From Corbicula japonica (lineage: Eukaryota > Mollusca > Bivalvia > Venerida > Cyrenidae): 64,000 nt of DNA. This document shows positions 1 to 13,621 of the stretch, one piece after another. The notes beneath the pieces were generated by a model that searched no databases, had not been told where the DNA came from, and saw only the letters and a program-made list of their open reading frames with translations. Positions within the stretch are counted from its first letter, which is position 1. The number at the start of each line of letters is the position of its first letter. The translations under genes and the position numbers were made by a program. The stretch spans positions 4,030,001 through 4,094,000 of the forward strand of contig JAZAYU010000001.1 of assembly GCA_038501625.1 (NCBI GenBank). The letters run 5' to 3'.

Positions 1-186
1 ACGCGACACACCGTCTTGATATGGTGAACATTCATACCAAGTTATTTTAAAATCCAATAAGAAATAACAAAGTTACAGAGCGGACACGATTTTCGAACAT
101 ACACACACACTGACACACTGACACACCCACACACAGCCAGGGTGAACACTATATGCCCTTCCGCCATTACATGGCGGGGGCATAAA
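1..186. repeat. 3' end of a tandem-array (Helentron-like) element, cut by the window edge
   Basis: The block matches the last monomer and tail of the array at 9145-10225: the stretch 'taccaagttattttaaaatcc' family box, a CA-rich tail (ACACTGACACAC repeats at about 101-136) and a closing hairpin in which TATGCCC pairs with GGGGGCATA. Its beginning lies outside the window. Noncoding. Confidence 0.75.
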
Positions 187-1265
187 AACATTTAAACAGC
201 ATATGCATTAATTTAACAATATCTAGGTTACTCAAGTGAGCTAATTAATAACTAAATAAAATTTTATACATTATCAAAGGTAACATATCTGTTACATGCC
301 TTCCACAGATTGTCATTCACATTAGGTTGTTTCTCTTAAACAATTTTTGTCTTAAAAATATTATTCTACAAAGATCTTAAGTATTTTAAAGCTTTTGTTA
401 TACAATAGAAAAATAATTTTAAATTAAGTTCAATTTATTTGTTCTTATTTCACATGTTTTTATTTAATGGTAACATCAGTTAGTATTGTTCTAAAAGGCC
501 AGAACTAATAAATTCAACTCTAATTTTAGTTAGTATAGTTTATGGAAAGGTCATATTCTTATTATGAATAACTATGCGGTTATCTAAATACAAACAATAA
601 CGAGGTTCAGAAATAATTTTTTCCTCATTCTTAGCAACCCTTTTTAAAACTGTAATTTCATTAGGTAACATATAATTAATTTGTTTAATTCTTTCCAAAA
701 AATTTTTTTATCTCTCGTGTTGAAGTCTCTTTTCACTTTCAAATCCAAATTCTAATTTTTTTTTTTAGAATTTTCCTGTTATCATTGAATTTCAATTCAT
801 AAATTAATTGTACTTAGTCAATATTGTAACATCAGAAGTACATGTTACGGAGATTTTGTAGGTTTAAAATGGACACATTTAAACACTCTCACATTTTAAA
901 CCACAAACATAACACAGTGTACACTATAAGCTATTTACTATCATTATTGTATAATTAAATCTAAAATGATTGCTGAGAAGTGTGATAAGCTTTTGAACAA
1001 CAATTATTAGTTTTAGGGAAAAATACTTCTTTTAATTATTGTTAGTTTAAAAATGACTTTCAGTGCAATTAACTATCTTTACTGGACTAAATAACATCAG
1101 AAAATTGCACAAAGCATATAAAATTAATTTCTTCAAATCGATATCAGCTAACATCATTCAAACAAGACGGCCAAAGGCCCTATCGCTCACCAGATTCTTG
1201 GATTCATGAAATGAAAGGTAGAAAAAAAATTCAAGAAAATAACAAATACACAGCTGACTTTTCAA
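187..1265. other. AT-rich intergenic DNA, no gene seen
   Basis: Every frame has frequent stops and I recognise no domain or repeat. It ends next to the first array element. Confidence 0.6.
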
Positions 1266-1883
1266 CAATGTGAACTAGAGCTATCACTGAAGGTGAGTAA
1301 TACCCCCCCCCCCCCCCCCAATACTGCTTTGTCAGAGTATACAGAAATAATGTTCGCATCTTTTTACCTAACAATGATGAAATATTCAGTAGTGCTCCCT
1401 TTAAAAAATTAATGCACTAGATTCAGATAAAAAAATATGTCTACCACATCGACACTTCATGCTAAACACGTGATTTCAGTTTCAAGTCAATATTGTGAAA
1501 ATGTATGACTCCATGACAAGATTTTGTTAAATAATTCCCCTACAAAAAGTAATGGACTGACCTACATGAAAAATATGTTACACAAATCTATACTTTAAGC
1601 CGAACATATGTTTTATGTTTGACGTAACTATCTTGAAAACTGTACCAGTAGTTCGCATCACAACATTTTGTTGTAATAGTGCTCCCCTCAAAAATTAATG
1701 GACTGATCCTGAAGGAAAAAATGTCTTGCACATGTACAATTCATGCCGAATATAATTATTATGTTAAAAGTTTCAAGTCAATATTCTGAAAACAGGAGAA
1801 GTAGTTTGTGTCATAAGATTTTGTTAAATAAAGCTCCCTCCCAAAAAATAATGGACTTGATCCACAAAAAAATATGTCACTTA
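1266..1883. repeat. Left part of an outer tandem-array element (family E) interrupted by a hAT insertion
   Basis: It opens with CTAGAGCTATCACTGAAGG, a short ATCAC/GTGAT hairpin, followed by a pure C run at about 1303-1319 and then roughly 150-bp monomers containing AATGGACTGATCC, ATATGTCA and TTCAAGTCAATAT. The array stops at the hAT element that begins at 1884 and resumes at 7077, so it is one older array split by an insertion. Confidence 0.75.
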
Positions 1884-2210
1884 CAGACCTGGGGTAATCG
1901 TAATCAGTAATTGTAATCAGCTGTAATGATTACATTGTTTCCAAGTAATCAGATGTAATGATTACAACGGCTAAATCTGATTAAAATTACTGTAATTTAA
2001 TCAATTACCCAAGAAAAATTGCCTGTAATCATGATTAATTTCTGATTACATTCTGATTACATGTACCTATATAAAGTTTATCTTAACAATGAAAAAGTTT
2101 AAAATTATACAGAGTAATGAAAGAAACAACATGCATCTCTGAATATGTTGTTGTTTTTAATTTTAACCTACATCAAAATTGAGCATACCATCAATGTATC
2201 CACAGTTTAA

Positions 2211-5200
2211 AACTAGAGCTATCACTGAAGGTGATTAATACCCCCGCAATACTGCTTTGTCAGAGTATACAGAAATGATGTTTGCATCTTTCATGGGTGA
2301 AAGTTGAAAAATAATTGAAATCCTGAAAATTTGTTGCAAAAGTTGTGTTTAAAAATAGCGACTTGGGTTTTCACCTGATGTAAACAAAACTGTAAAAGTA
2401 GTTGACGTCACAAGGTTTTGTTGAATCGTGCTCCCCTTCTAAAAAATAATGGACTGATCCAAATGAAAAAAAAATATGTCATGCAAATCTAATCACGAAT
2501 GTATGTTAAAAGTTTGAAAACTGGAGAAGTAGTTTGTGTCATAAGATTTTGTTAAATAATGCTCCCCTCCAACCAAAAATGGACTGATCCATAAAAAATA
2601 TGTCACTAACATGCGCACTTCATGCAGAACATATGATTTCAGTTTCAAGTCGATATCTTGAAAACTGTAGAAGTTTGCAAAACACAATTTTGTTAAATCA
2701 TGTCCCCTGCAAAAAATAATGGACTGATCCACAAGAAAAATATGTCACGCACATCTACACTTCATGCCGAACATATGTATCAAGTTTCAAGTCAATATCT
2801 TAAAAACTGTAGAAGTAGTTCATGTTACAAGATTTTGTTGAATCATGCTCCCTTCCGAAAAATAATGGACTGATCCACATGAGAAAAAAAAAATTGCGCA
2901 AATGTAATCACGAACATATGTTTAAAGTTTCAAGTCGATATCTTGAAAACTGCTGACGTAGTAAGTGTAGAAGTTTGCATAACACGATTTTGTTAAATCA
3001 TGTCCCCTGCAAAAAATAATGGACTGATCCATACGAAAAATATGTCATGCACATCTACACTTCATGCCTAACATGTGTATCAAGTTTCAAGTCAATATCT
3101 TAAAAACTGTAGAAGTAGTTCGCGTCACAAGATTTTGTTAAATCATGCTCCCCTCCGAAAAATAATGGACTGATCCACATGAGACAAAAAAAAAATGTGC
3201 GCAAATGTACTCGCGAACATATGTTTAAAGTTTCAAGTCGATATCTTGAAAACTGTTGACGTAGTAAGTGTAGAAGTTTGCATAACACTGTTTTGTTAAA
3301 TCATGTCCCTGCAAAAAATAATGGACTGATCCACACGAAAAATATGTCACGCACATCTACACTTCATGCCGAACAAATGTATCAAGTTTCAAGTCAATAT
3401 CTTAAAAACTGTAGAAGTAGTTCGTGTCATAAGGTTTTGTTGAATCATACTCCCCTGCTAAAAAATAATGGACTGATCCACATGAAATAAAGTATGTCAT
3501 GGAAATCTACTCACAAACGTATGTTTAAAGTTTGAAAACTGAAGAAGTAGTTTGCGTCATAAGATTAAAAATAAAAGATTTTGTTAAATAATGCTCCCCT
3601 CCAAAAAAAATGGACTGATCCACAAACAAATATGTCGCTTACATGCGCACTTCATGCAGAACATACAATTTTAGTTTCAAGTCTTATATCTTAAAAACTG
3701 TAGAATTTTGCATAACACGATTTTGTTAAATCATGTCCCCTGCAAAAAATAATGGACTGATCCACGCGAAAAATATGTCATGCACATCTACACTTCATGC
3801 TGAACATATGTATCAAGTTTCAAGTCAATATCTTAAAAACTGTAGAAGTAGTTCGCGTCACAAGATTTTGTTAAATCGTGCTCCCTCCGAAAAATAATGG
3901 ACTGATCCACATGAGAAAAAAAACATTTGCGCAAATGTACTCACGAACATATGTTTAAAGTTTCAAGTCGATATCTTGAAAACTGTTGACGTAGTAAGTG
4001 TAGAAGTTTGCATAACATGATTTTGTTAAATCATGTCCCCTGCAAAAATAATGTACTGATCCACATGAAAAATATGTCATGCACATCTACACTTCATGCC
4101 GAACATATGTACCAAGTTTCAAGTCAATATCTTAAAAACTGTAGAAGTAGTTCGCGTCACAAGATTTTATTAAATTGTGCTCCCCTCTGAAAAATAATGG
4201 ACTGATCCAGATGAGAAAAAAAAAAATTTGCGCAAATGTACTCACGAACATATGTTTAAAGTATCAAGTCGATATCTTGAAAACTGTTGACGTAGTAAGT
4301 GTAGAAGTTTGCATAACACTATTTTGTTAAATCACGTCCCTGCAAAAATAATGGACTGATCCACACGAAAAATATGTCACGCACATCTACACTTCATGCC
4401 GAACATATGTATCAAGTTTCAAGTCAATATCTTAAAAACTGTAGAAGTAGTTCATGTTACAAGATTTTGTTGAATCATGCTCCCTTCCGAAAAATAATGG
4501 ACTGATCCACATGAGAAAAAAAAAATTTGCGCAAATGTACTCACGAACATATGTTTAAAGTATCAAGTCGATATCTTGAAAACTGTTGACGTAGTAAGTG
4601 TAGAAGTTTGCATAACACTATTTTGTTAAATCACGTCCCTGCAAAAATAATGGACTGATCCACACGAAAAATATGTCACGCACATCTACACTTCATGCCG
4701 TACATATATTTCAAGTTTCAAGTCAATACCTTAAAAACTGAAGAAGTAGTTCGCATCACAAGATTTAGAAGTTTGCATAACACGATTTTGTTTAATCATG
4801 TCCCCTGCAAAAAAAATGGACTAATCCACACGAAAAATATGTCAGGCACATCTAGACTTCATGCCGAACATGTGTATCAAGTTTCAAGTCAATATCTTAA
4901 AAACTGTAGTAGTTCGCGTCACAAGATTTTGTTAAATCGTGCTCCCCTCCGAAAAATAATGGACTGATCCACATGAGAAAAAAAATAGTTCGCGCAAATG
5001 TACTCACGAACATATGTTTAAAGTATCAAGTCGATATCTTGAAAACTGTTGACGTAGTAAGTGTAGAAGTTTGCATAACACTATTTTGTTAAATCACGTC
5101 CCTGCAAAAATAATGGACTGATCCACACGAAAAATATGTCACGCACATCTACACTTCATGCCGAACATATATTTCAAGTTTCAAGTCAATACCTTAAAAA

Positions 5201-5622
5201 CTGAAGAAGTAGTTCGCATCACAAGATTTAGAAGTTTGCATAACACAATTTTGTTTAATCATGTCCCCTGCAAAAAATAATGGACTAATCCACACGAAAA
5301 ATATGTCAGGCACATCTAGACTTCATGCCGAACATGTGTATCAAGTTTCAAGTCAATATCTTAAAAACTGTAGAAGTAGTTCGCGTCACAAGATTTTGTT
5401 AAATCGTGCTCCCCTCCGAAAAATAATGGACTGATCCACATGAGAAAAAAAATAGTTCGCGCAAATGTACTCACGAACATATGTTTAAAGTTTCAAGTCG
5501 ATATCTTGAAAACTGTTGACGCTGTAAGTGCCACAGACAGACCGGGTCAACGAACCAACGAACCAACCGGATGATGACTCCTATATACCCCCTATACTTC
5601 GTATGCGGGGGTATAATTATGA
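2211..5622. repeat. Inner family E tandem-array element nested in the hAT transposon
   Basis: The left end repeats that of the outer element (AGAGCTATCACTGAAGGTG, then ATACCCCCGCA). The right end carries the exact complement TGCGGGGGTAT, so the element has an 11-bp subterminal inverted repeat. In between are about twenty roughly 150-bp monomers. In the second half they alternate between two types, one with GCAAATGTACTC and one with GCACATCTACACTTC, giving a dimeric unit of about 300 bp. Just before the 3' end is a tetranucleotide-like stretch (GACAGACCGG, AACGAACC). Short open frames here (for example 3100-3490, 4008-4190, 4695-4967) are by-products of repeat periodicity and not genes. Confidence 0.8.
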
Positions 5623-6043
5623 TTTAGAGGGCCATATAAAGCCTCAGGCAATATTATGACAAGGATAAGAAATACATTATGACAAAATGTATTGAACCCA
5701 ATAATTTGAGTGATCAATATGTTCTCACCTACAACTGAAAATTGAAAGGTGTCAGTGTTTTCACCTGCAGATTTATAAAAGGTGATTAAAACTATTTTTC
5801 AATTTAGGTAACCGTGAGATCAAAGATATTTGTTTGTGAATGTGTAAAATTGGTCATTTTTAAGTTTGTCATTCATGGCAGCACACCTATGGAGCCATTT
5901 TGTGCTGCCTGAAAATGCAGAAGGTCATTTTAAAGGAAAATGCATACAATAATATGCAATAGTATATAATAAGTGCTACAATAATATCTGGACACACCAA
6001 AACAACCTCAAATTTCATTACACATAAAAACATAACTGGTAGT

Positions 6044-6690
6044 TTGTCAATCCCTGTTACTATTAAAATTAGACTTAAATTACAAGAACTATATAAAACT
6101 TTCAACAACAGGATGGTAACAGCTTTAAAAGACTCCGTAGAGAAGAGATTGGTTCCATATGAAAATAATGATACACTTGTTATGGCAGCAGCATTAGATC
6201 CAAGGTTTAAATTGCGCTGGTGTAGTCCAGATAAACTGTCAAGAACAGAAAGAACTTTGGAATCTATCCTCAGTTCTTACACACCTACGGATGTCAGTGA
6301 CTTTGATTCAGCATGTAAAAATTACCTCTGATGATTCTTCTTCATCTCCAAAAAATGAAGTAGATTTGATTTTTTTGACTTTATAACGCCCGAGAAACAA
6401 AGAAAAAGGTACTACTCTGGTGTGAAAAATGAATGGGAAGGTTATCTCTCTTTACCCTTTATTGACCTGAAAGCTAATCCATTAAAATTCTGGAAAAACA
6501 GCCTTTCTGGAAAAAGAGTATCCATCTCTGGCACCACTGGCAAATAAATATCTGGCCATTCCTGCCTCTTTGGAAATAATCTTTAGCATTGCAGGCAGAA
6601 TATTTAGACCATACAGATGTTCTTTAAAGTCTGAAACATTTGAGCAGTTGATGCTTTTTAAATACAACTCTTGTGTTGCCCTCAAAATTT
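6044..6690 (+). pseudogene. hAT/ZBED-like transposase C-terminal remnant
   Basis: The first open segment (6044-6331) contains MAAALDPRFKLRWC, a hallmark of BED-type (ZBED-like) hAT transposases. The stop at about 6329 is followed, after a frame change, by a stretch readable as EGYLSLPFIDLKANPLKFW and then YPSLAPLANKYLAIPAS and FSIAGRIFRPYRC. This is the hAT dimerisation region, where family members usually read IPASS..ERVFS. The conserved ERVFS is damaged (LEIIFS), and at least one stop and one frameshift interrupt the frame. The N-terminus and BED finger are absent. The segment belongs to the hAT element at 1884-7076 and cannot make active transposase. Confidence 0.85.
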
Positions 6691-7076
6691 AATATCATGA
6701 AAAATTTGCAAAATGTTAGCTTGTATGTGTAGCTTTACATATTTAAAGCTATTCAAAAACCTTTAAAAGATAGCATGAAATTCATTTATTCAATAGTGTA
6801 CATATTTAAATGTGTTCATTAAAGTTCTTTAGAATGTATAAACAATTATGTTCTTTGTAAAATTAATGAGAGATATGTTTCTAAATCTTCAATATGAATT
6901 GGTGTGTATTTGTAATCAAATGTAATCAAAATGTAATCGGATTACTTTACCAAAGTAATTGTAATTTAATCATTACATTTGAAAAATAAAGTAATTGTAA
7001 TTTAATCATTAATTTAAATTTGCAAAGTAATTGTAATTTAATCATTACATTTTCCTAAGTAATCGCCCCAGGTCTA

Positions 7077-8218
7077 GTCACTTAACATGCGCACTTCATG
7101 CAGAATTCATGATTTCAGTTTCAAGTCGAAATGTTGAAAACTGTAGAAGTTTGCAGAACACAATTTTGTTTAATCATGTCCCCTGCAAAAAATAATGGAC
7201 CGATCTACACAAAAATACGTCACGCACATCTACACTTCATGCCAAAAATATGTTGAAAGTTTCGAGTCAATATCTTAAAAACTGTAGAAGAAGTTGGCGT
7301 CACAAGGTTTTGTAGAATTGTGCTTCCCTTCTAAGAAATAATGGACTGATCCACATGAAAAAAAAATACGTCATGCAAATCTACTCACAAATGTATGTTA
7401 AAAGTTTGGAAACTGGAGAGGTAGTTTGCATTATAAGATTTTGTTAAATAATGTTCCCTCCCAAAAAAATAATCATTATTATGGACTGATCAATAAAAAA
7501 TATGTCACTTGCATGCGCACTTCATGCAGAACATATGATTTCATTTTCAAGTCAATATCTTGAAAACTGTAGAAGTTTGCATAACAATGTTTTATTTAAT
7601 AATGTCCCTTGCAAAAAATAATGGACATGATCCACACAAAAAAATATGTCACGCACATTTACACTTAATGCCAAAATATGTTGAAAGTTTCAACTTCAAG
7701 TCAATATCTTAAAAACTGTAGAAGTAGTTAGGGTCACAAGATTTTGTTGAATCATACTCCCCTTTTAAAAACAAATAATGGACTGATCCGCATGAAAAAA
7801 AATATGTCATGCAAATCTAATCACGAACGTATGTTTAAAGTTTGAAAACTAGAGAAGTAGTTTGCGTCAAAAGACTTTGTTAAAAATGAAAGATTTTGTT
7901 AATTAATGCTCCCCTCCAAAAAAATGGACTGATCCACGAAAAGTATGTCACTTACATGTGCACTTCATGCAGAACATAAGATTTCAGTTTCAAGTCGGTA
8001 TCTTGAAAACTATCAAAGTTTGCATAACACTGTTTTGTTTAATCATGTCCCCTGCAAAAAATAATGGACTGATCCATATGAAAAATATGTCTGGCACATC
8101 TACACTTCATGCCGAACATATGTTTAAAGTTTCAAGTCAATATCTTGAAAACTGTAGAAGAAGTTCGCGCCACAAGATTTTGTTGAATCGAGCTCCCCTC
8201 AAAAAGATAATGAACTAA
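7077..8218. repeat. Right part of the outer family E array
   Basis: Monomers resume after the hAT target duplication with the same boxes (CACTTCATGCAGAA, AAAAATAATGGAC, TTCAAGTCAATATC). They are more diverged than those in the nested copy, which fits an older array. It breaks off against a Tc1-like fragment near 8220, and no 3' hairpin end was found. Confidence 0.72.
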
Positions 8219-8227
8219 TTCAGTGGT

Positions 8228-8440
8228 ATGTCTGACATAATCTTTACAGATGAAAGCACTGTTCAGTTACACAATAATAAAATGAAAAGTTACCGCCATA
8301 AAGATTCGCGGAATAAGATCCTGCGGATAGTTCAAGTATGGGCTGGGATAAGCAGGCGCAGACCTATGAAAATTCTTGTTTTTGAAGGAATTATGGAGAG
8401 TAAGCTCTACACAGAATCAATATTGAAGAACACGGTTACC
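8228..8440 (+). pseudogene. Tc1/mariner-like transposase fragment
   Basis: The first ~72 residues of a 153-codon open frame read as a Tc1-type DDE segment: DIIFTDESTVQ carries the first catalytic Asp in its usual FTDES context, followed by VQVWAGISRR and ILVFEGIM, which match the conserved WGGIS and FxG strands after it. Homology then stops, at about 8440. The second Asp and third acidic residue are absent, and the rest of the frame (to 8689) looks like unrelated sequence. No inverted repeats were found next to it. Inactive. Confidence 0.8.
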
Positions 8441-9144
8441 GTTCATGAAAGCAGTGTACTGAGACGGCCACAGATTTCAACAGGACAACACGTTGTCCTA
8501 ATCTGCGTCCGCAGATTGTGCACCAGAGGCAGAAGCAGAAAAGTCTGCATCACCGCAGCCATTGCCAACAGTTACGGCAGGTCCGTCATTTACCGAGTAT
8601 GCATCATTGCAGTCATCGCCCAGGATGTCTACATGTACCATAAAATTATTAACATAACACTGTGTTTTTCAAGATTTTCAATTTCATAGGATGGATAATT
8701 AAAAGGAACAAATTATTTTCCTTTAAAGGTTTACCAATTATAAATGTTAACTAGTAAAGTATATTGGTAAAGTAAAATTGTACCGATTTAACAAAATAAG
8801 TGCACACGAAATTTTCCCAAAATAGACCATATTATTGATGCGAAAATTCCCAAAATGGGCATTTTTGTTGATAAAAATTCCCCAAATGACCAGACTCATT
8901 TTCCCAAAATAGGCAGAAAAACCCCTGGATGTTACATCTATGTCCACAAAATTAAACAAGAGCTGTCACTTGAAATTGACATATGCCCCCGAAATGCAGC
9001 TTTGAAATCAAATAGGTATACATATGTAATAAATAAACATATGTAATGAAAAATATGCTTGTGGAAGACAAAGCATACCGCATGCATATAATGTGAAAGA
9101 TGAAAGGATCACATGTTTCAAGTCTGTAGTAAATATATAGTTAA
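8441..9144. other. Intergenic DNA with an orphan array-element 5' leader
   Basis: No gene is recognised. At about 8956-9000 lies ACAAGAGCTGTCACTTG followed by a TGCCCCCG motif, the 5' leader type of the neighbouring array elements, here without a clear monomer array behind it. The leader can fold (GTCA/TGAC). Confidence 0.5.
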
Positions 9145-10225
9145 ACTAGAAATGTGTCCATAGGACACAGATGCCCCCGCTATGCATGCTTGTCATGGTG
9201 AACATTTATACCAAGTTATTTTAAAATCCAATAAGTAATAACAAACTCACAGCCCAGACAAGAAAATTTTGGTTTTAGTAATAGTGACCTTGACCTTGGA
9301 CCTACAGGCATGGGAATTGTACACAACACAATGCCTTGTCATAGTGAACATTTGTGCCAAATTATTTTGAAATCACTCTGTTAATAATGAAGTTATATCC
9401 AAGTTATAGTACAAGAAATTTCAATTTTTTTTAACAGTGACCTTGACCATGGACCTACAGGCATGGGTATAGTACACAACACATCGTCTTGATATAATGA
9501 ACATTTATACCAAGTTATTTTAAAATCCAATAAGAAATAACAAAGTAACAGAGCAGACAAGACTTTTATAACAAAATTCTATTTTTAGTAACAGTGACCT
9601 TGACCTTTGACCTTTAAGTATGGGTGTTGTACACGACAAACCGCCTTATCATGGTGAACATTTTCGCCAAGTTATTTTGAAATCCCTCCATTCATAAGGA
9701 AGTTTCAGCCCGGACAAGAAAATTATATTTTTAGTAACAGTGACCTTGACCTTGGACCTACAGGCATGGGTATTGTACGTGACACACCGTCTTGATATGG
9801 TGAAAATTTATACCAAGTTATTTTAAAATCCAATAAGAAATAACAAAGTTACAGAGCGGACAAGATTTTTCCAACAAAATTCTATTTTTAGTAACAGTGA
9901 CCTTGACCTTGGACCTACAGGCATGGATGTTCTACGCGACACACCGCCTTATCATGGTGAACATTTGTGCCAAGTTATTTTGAAATCCCTCAATTCATAA
10001 GGAAGTTTCAGCCCGGACAAGAAAATTCTATTTTTAGTAACAGTGACCTTGACCTTGGACCTACAGGCATGGGTGTTGTACGCGACACACCGCCTTGATA
10101 TGGTGAACATTCATACCAAGTTATTTTAAAATCCAATAAGAAATAACAAAGTTACAGAGCGGACACGATTTTCGAACATACACACAAACTGACACACTGA
10201 CACACACACACACAGGGGGCATAAT
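9145..10225. repeat. Tandem-array element, family A
   Basis: The start is AGAAATGTGTCCATAGGACACAG, whose TGTGTCC/GGACACA arms form a hairpin, followed by TGCCCCCGC. Monomers of about 145-155 bp carry GTGACCTTGACCTTGGACC, GGTGAACATT and ACCAAGTTATTTT. The end is a CA-rich tail and GGGGGCATA, complementary to the start. Two monomer subtypes alternate, one with AATAAGAAATAACAAAG and one with CATAAGGAAGTTTCAGCC. Confidence 0.8.
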
Positions 10226-10333
10226 AAAGTTAAATATTACATTTTTTTAGGAAATTCTAAGATTATTCGGGAGATTATCCTGGAAAATGATTATTAAGTT
10301 ATGGACCTTACTACATATGATGTGGGTAATATG

Positions 10334-13165
10334 AACAAGAGGGCCATGATGGCCCTTTATCACTCACCTGAGTACAACAAAGTTGTGTTGTACGAGACCC
10401 AACATCTCGATATGGTAACATTTACACCAAGTTATTTTAAAATCCAATCAGAAACAACAAATCTACAGCTTGGAAAAGAAAATGCTATTTTTAGTAACAG
10501 TGACCTTGACCTTTGACCTACCGGCATGGGTATTGTAAGCAACACATCCCCTTGTCATGGTGAACATTTATGTAAAGTTATTTGGAAATCACTCAATTCA
10601 TTAGGAATTTACTGCCCAGACAAGAAAATTTTATTTTTAGTAACAGTGACCTTGACCTTTGACCAACAGGCATGGGTATTGTACGCAAAACTACACCTTG
10701 TCATGGTAAACATTTGAGCCAAGTTATTTTAAAATCCGATGAGAAATAACAAATTTACAGCCTGGACAAGATTTTTCTATTTTAAGTAACAGTGACCTAG
10801 TTTTTTACCCAAGGTGAACCATATTCAAACTCGTCCAATTAATAACTGGGACATATGTCTTGACCACGTTTCTTTACAATCTGACAATCAGAGTAAAAAT
10901 GTGACCTCTATAGTATTTACAAGAAAATTCTATTTTTAGTAGCTGTGACCTTACTTTTGGACCCAGATGACCCATATTCAAACTCGTCTTAGAAATCATT
11001 GGGACAAACATCCTGATCAAGTTTCATGACAATTGAAGCAAAAATGTGACCGCTAAAGTGTTAACAAGAAAATTCTATTTTAAGTAACAGTGACCTAGTT
11101 TTTGGACCCAGATGATCCATATTCGAACTCGTCCAAGAAATCATTTGCACAAACATCCTGACCAAGTTTCATGACAATCGGAGCAAAAATGTGACCGCTA
11201 GAGTGGTAACAAGAAAATTCTATTTTTAGTAACAGTTACCTAGTTTTTGGACCCAGATGACCCATATTCGAACTCCTTGGAGAAATCATTGGGACAAACA
11301 TCCTGACCAAGTTTCATGACAATCGGAACAAAAATGTGACCGCTAGAGTGTTAACAAGAAAATTCTATTTTAAGTAACAGTGACCTAGTTTTTGGACCCA
11401 GATAACCCATATTCGAACTCGGAGGAAAAATCATTGGTAAAAACATCCTGACCAAGTTTCATGACAATCGGAGCAAAAATGTGACCACTAGAGTGTTAAC
11501 AAGAAAATTCTAGTTTTAGTAACAGTGACCTAGTTTTTAGACCCAGATGACCCATATTTGAGCTCGTACGATAAATCATTGGGACAAACATCCTGACCAA
11601 GTTTCATGACAATCGGAGCAAAAATGTGACTGCTAGAGTGTTAACAAGAAAATTCTATTTTTAGTAACAGTGACCTAGTTTTTGGACCCAGATGACCCAT
11701 ATTCGAACTCGTCCGAGAAATCATTGGGACAAACATCCTGACCAAGTTTCATGACAATCGGAGCAAAAATGTAACCGCTAGTGTTAACAAGAAAATTCTA
11801 TTTTTAGTAACAGTTACCTAGTTTTTGGACCCAGATGACCTCTATTCGGACTCGTCTGAGAAATCATTGGGACAAACATCCTGACCAAGTTTCATAACAA
11901 TCAGAGGAAAAATGTGACCACTAGAGTGTTAACAAGAAAATTCTATTTTTAGTAACAGTGACCTAGTTTTGGACCCAGATGACCCATATTCGAACTCGTC
12001 CGAGAAATCATTGGAACAAACATCCTGACCAAGTTTCATGACAATCGGAGCAAAAATGTGACCGCTAGAGTGTTAACAAGAAAATTCTATTTTTAGTAAC
12101 AGTGACTTAGTTTTTGGATCCAGATGACCCAAATTCGAACTCATCTGAGAAATCATTGGGACAAACATCCTGACCAAGTTTCATGACAATCGGAGCAAAA
12201 ATGTGACCGCTCGAGTGTTAACAAGAAAATTCTATTTTTAGTAACAGTGACCTAGTTTTTGGACCCAGATGACCCGTATTCGAACTCGTCTGAGAAATCA
12301 TTAGGACAAACATCCTGACTAAGTTTCATGACAATAGGAGCAAAAATGTGACCACTAGAGTGTTAACAAGAAAATTCTATTTTTAGTAACAGTGACCTAG
12401 TTATTGGACCCAGATGACCCATATTCAAACTCATCTGAGAAATCATTGGGACAAACATCCTGACCAAATTTCATGATAATCGGAGCAAAAATGTGACCGC
12501 TAGAGTGTTAACAAGAAAATTCTATTTTTAGTAACAGTGACCTAGTTTTTGGACCCAGATCACCCATATTCGAACTCGACCAAGAAATCATTGTGACAAA
12601 CATCCTGACCAAGTTTCATGACAATCGGAGCAAAAATGTGACCGCTAGAGTGTTAACAAGAAAATTCTATTTTTAGTAACAGTGACCTAGTTTTTGGACC
12701 CAGATGACCCATATTCGAACTCATCCAAGAAATCATTGGGACAAACATCCTGACCAAGTTTCATGACAATTGGAGCAAAAATGTGTCCGCTAGAGTGTTA
12801 ACAAGAAAATTCTATTTTTAGTAACAGTGACCTAGTTTTTGGACCCAGATGACCCATATTCCAACTCGTCCAAGAAATCATTGGGACAAACATCCTGACC
12901 AAGTTTCATGACAATCGGAGCAAAAATGTGACTGCAAGAGTGTTAACAAGAAAATTCTATTTTTAGTAACAGTGACCTAGTTTTTGGACCCACATGACAC
13001 ATATTCGAACTCGTCCGAGAAATCATTGGGACAAACATCCTGACCAAGTTTCATGACAATCGGAGCAAAAATGTGACCGCTAGAGTGTTAACGAACTAAG
13101 TGTGGACGGACGACGGACATTCATCGATCCTAATAGCTCACCCTGATCCAGCTCAGGTAAGCTAA
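10334..13165. repeat. Tandem-array element, family B/D, with exact 145-bp period
   Basis: The leader at 10334 (AACAAGA, palindrome GGGCCATGATGGCCC at 10341-10355, then CACCTGAG) is followed by a few family A monomers and then by about 15 monomers of a second type. The motif TCCTGACCAAGTTTCATG starts at 11156, 11301, 11446, 11591, 11736, 11879, 12023, 12168, 12313, 12458, 12603, 12748, 12893 and 13038, so the spacing is 145 bp in all but two intervals (143 and 144). The 3' end has an ACGG-type microsatellite (13103-13118) and a hairpin AGCTCACC...GGTAAGCT followed by AA. No coding potential. Confidence 0.88.
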
Positions 13166-13621
13166 CAAAAAGGTAGTAACTGTGCTACTAATACCATTAA
13201 ATTTATTGCCTGAATAGTGAAAATGTATTTCTGTAGTATTAAATGATGTAAAAACGTTATATGTCATTGATTTTGTTTTTGATACGCTGCAATACACAAA
13301 ACAATATGCAACTTAACTGCAAGTTTTTGAATTACAAGTGTTATGAAGTTGCAATTATTTCCTAACATTAAAAGCCTATTGCAACCATGGGATAGGATTC
13401 TTAATTAAGTTTTGTCAAATAAAGATTTTCCACTTCATATGAACAGTACTCCCATTCGTAAAGCACATGGTAAACTTCATTTGGTGAATGGTCTTGTCCT
13501 TTTTTTATATCATGAATAGTGCCTACAAAGATGTTTTTGTAGGTCAAATACTTTAATGAATAAAAATTACTAACATCATATTTTTAAATGTGTAATCTTT
13601 AAGACATAATTTAATTAAGTA

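Larger units (their letters stand above)
1884..7076 (+). mobile_element. hAT-type DNA transposon, degenerate, with 8-bp target-site duplication
   Basis: Seen directly: GTCACTTA occurs at 1876-1883 and again at 7077-7084. Between the copies the ends are CAGACCTGGGG on the left and, reverse-complemented, TAGACCTGGGG on the right. The first base differs and the next ten agree. An 8-bp duplication and YAGNG-like ends are the hAT signature. The subterminal regions (1895-2060 and 6909-7065) are packed with TGTAATCA/TAATTACA motifs in both orientations, as expected of transposase-binding arrays. The interior holds the remains of a BED/hAT transposase (6044-6690) and a large array element (2211-5622) that jumped in later. 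Removing that insert leaves about 1.8 kb, so this is a deletion derivative. The direct repeat lies inside a family E monomer, and joining the two flanks restores the monomer sequence seen in other copies. Confidence 0.88.
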
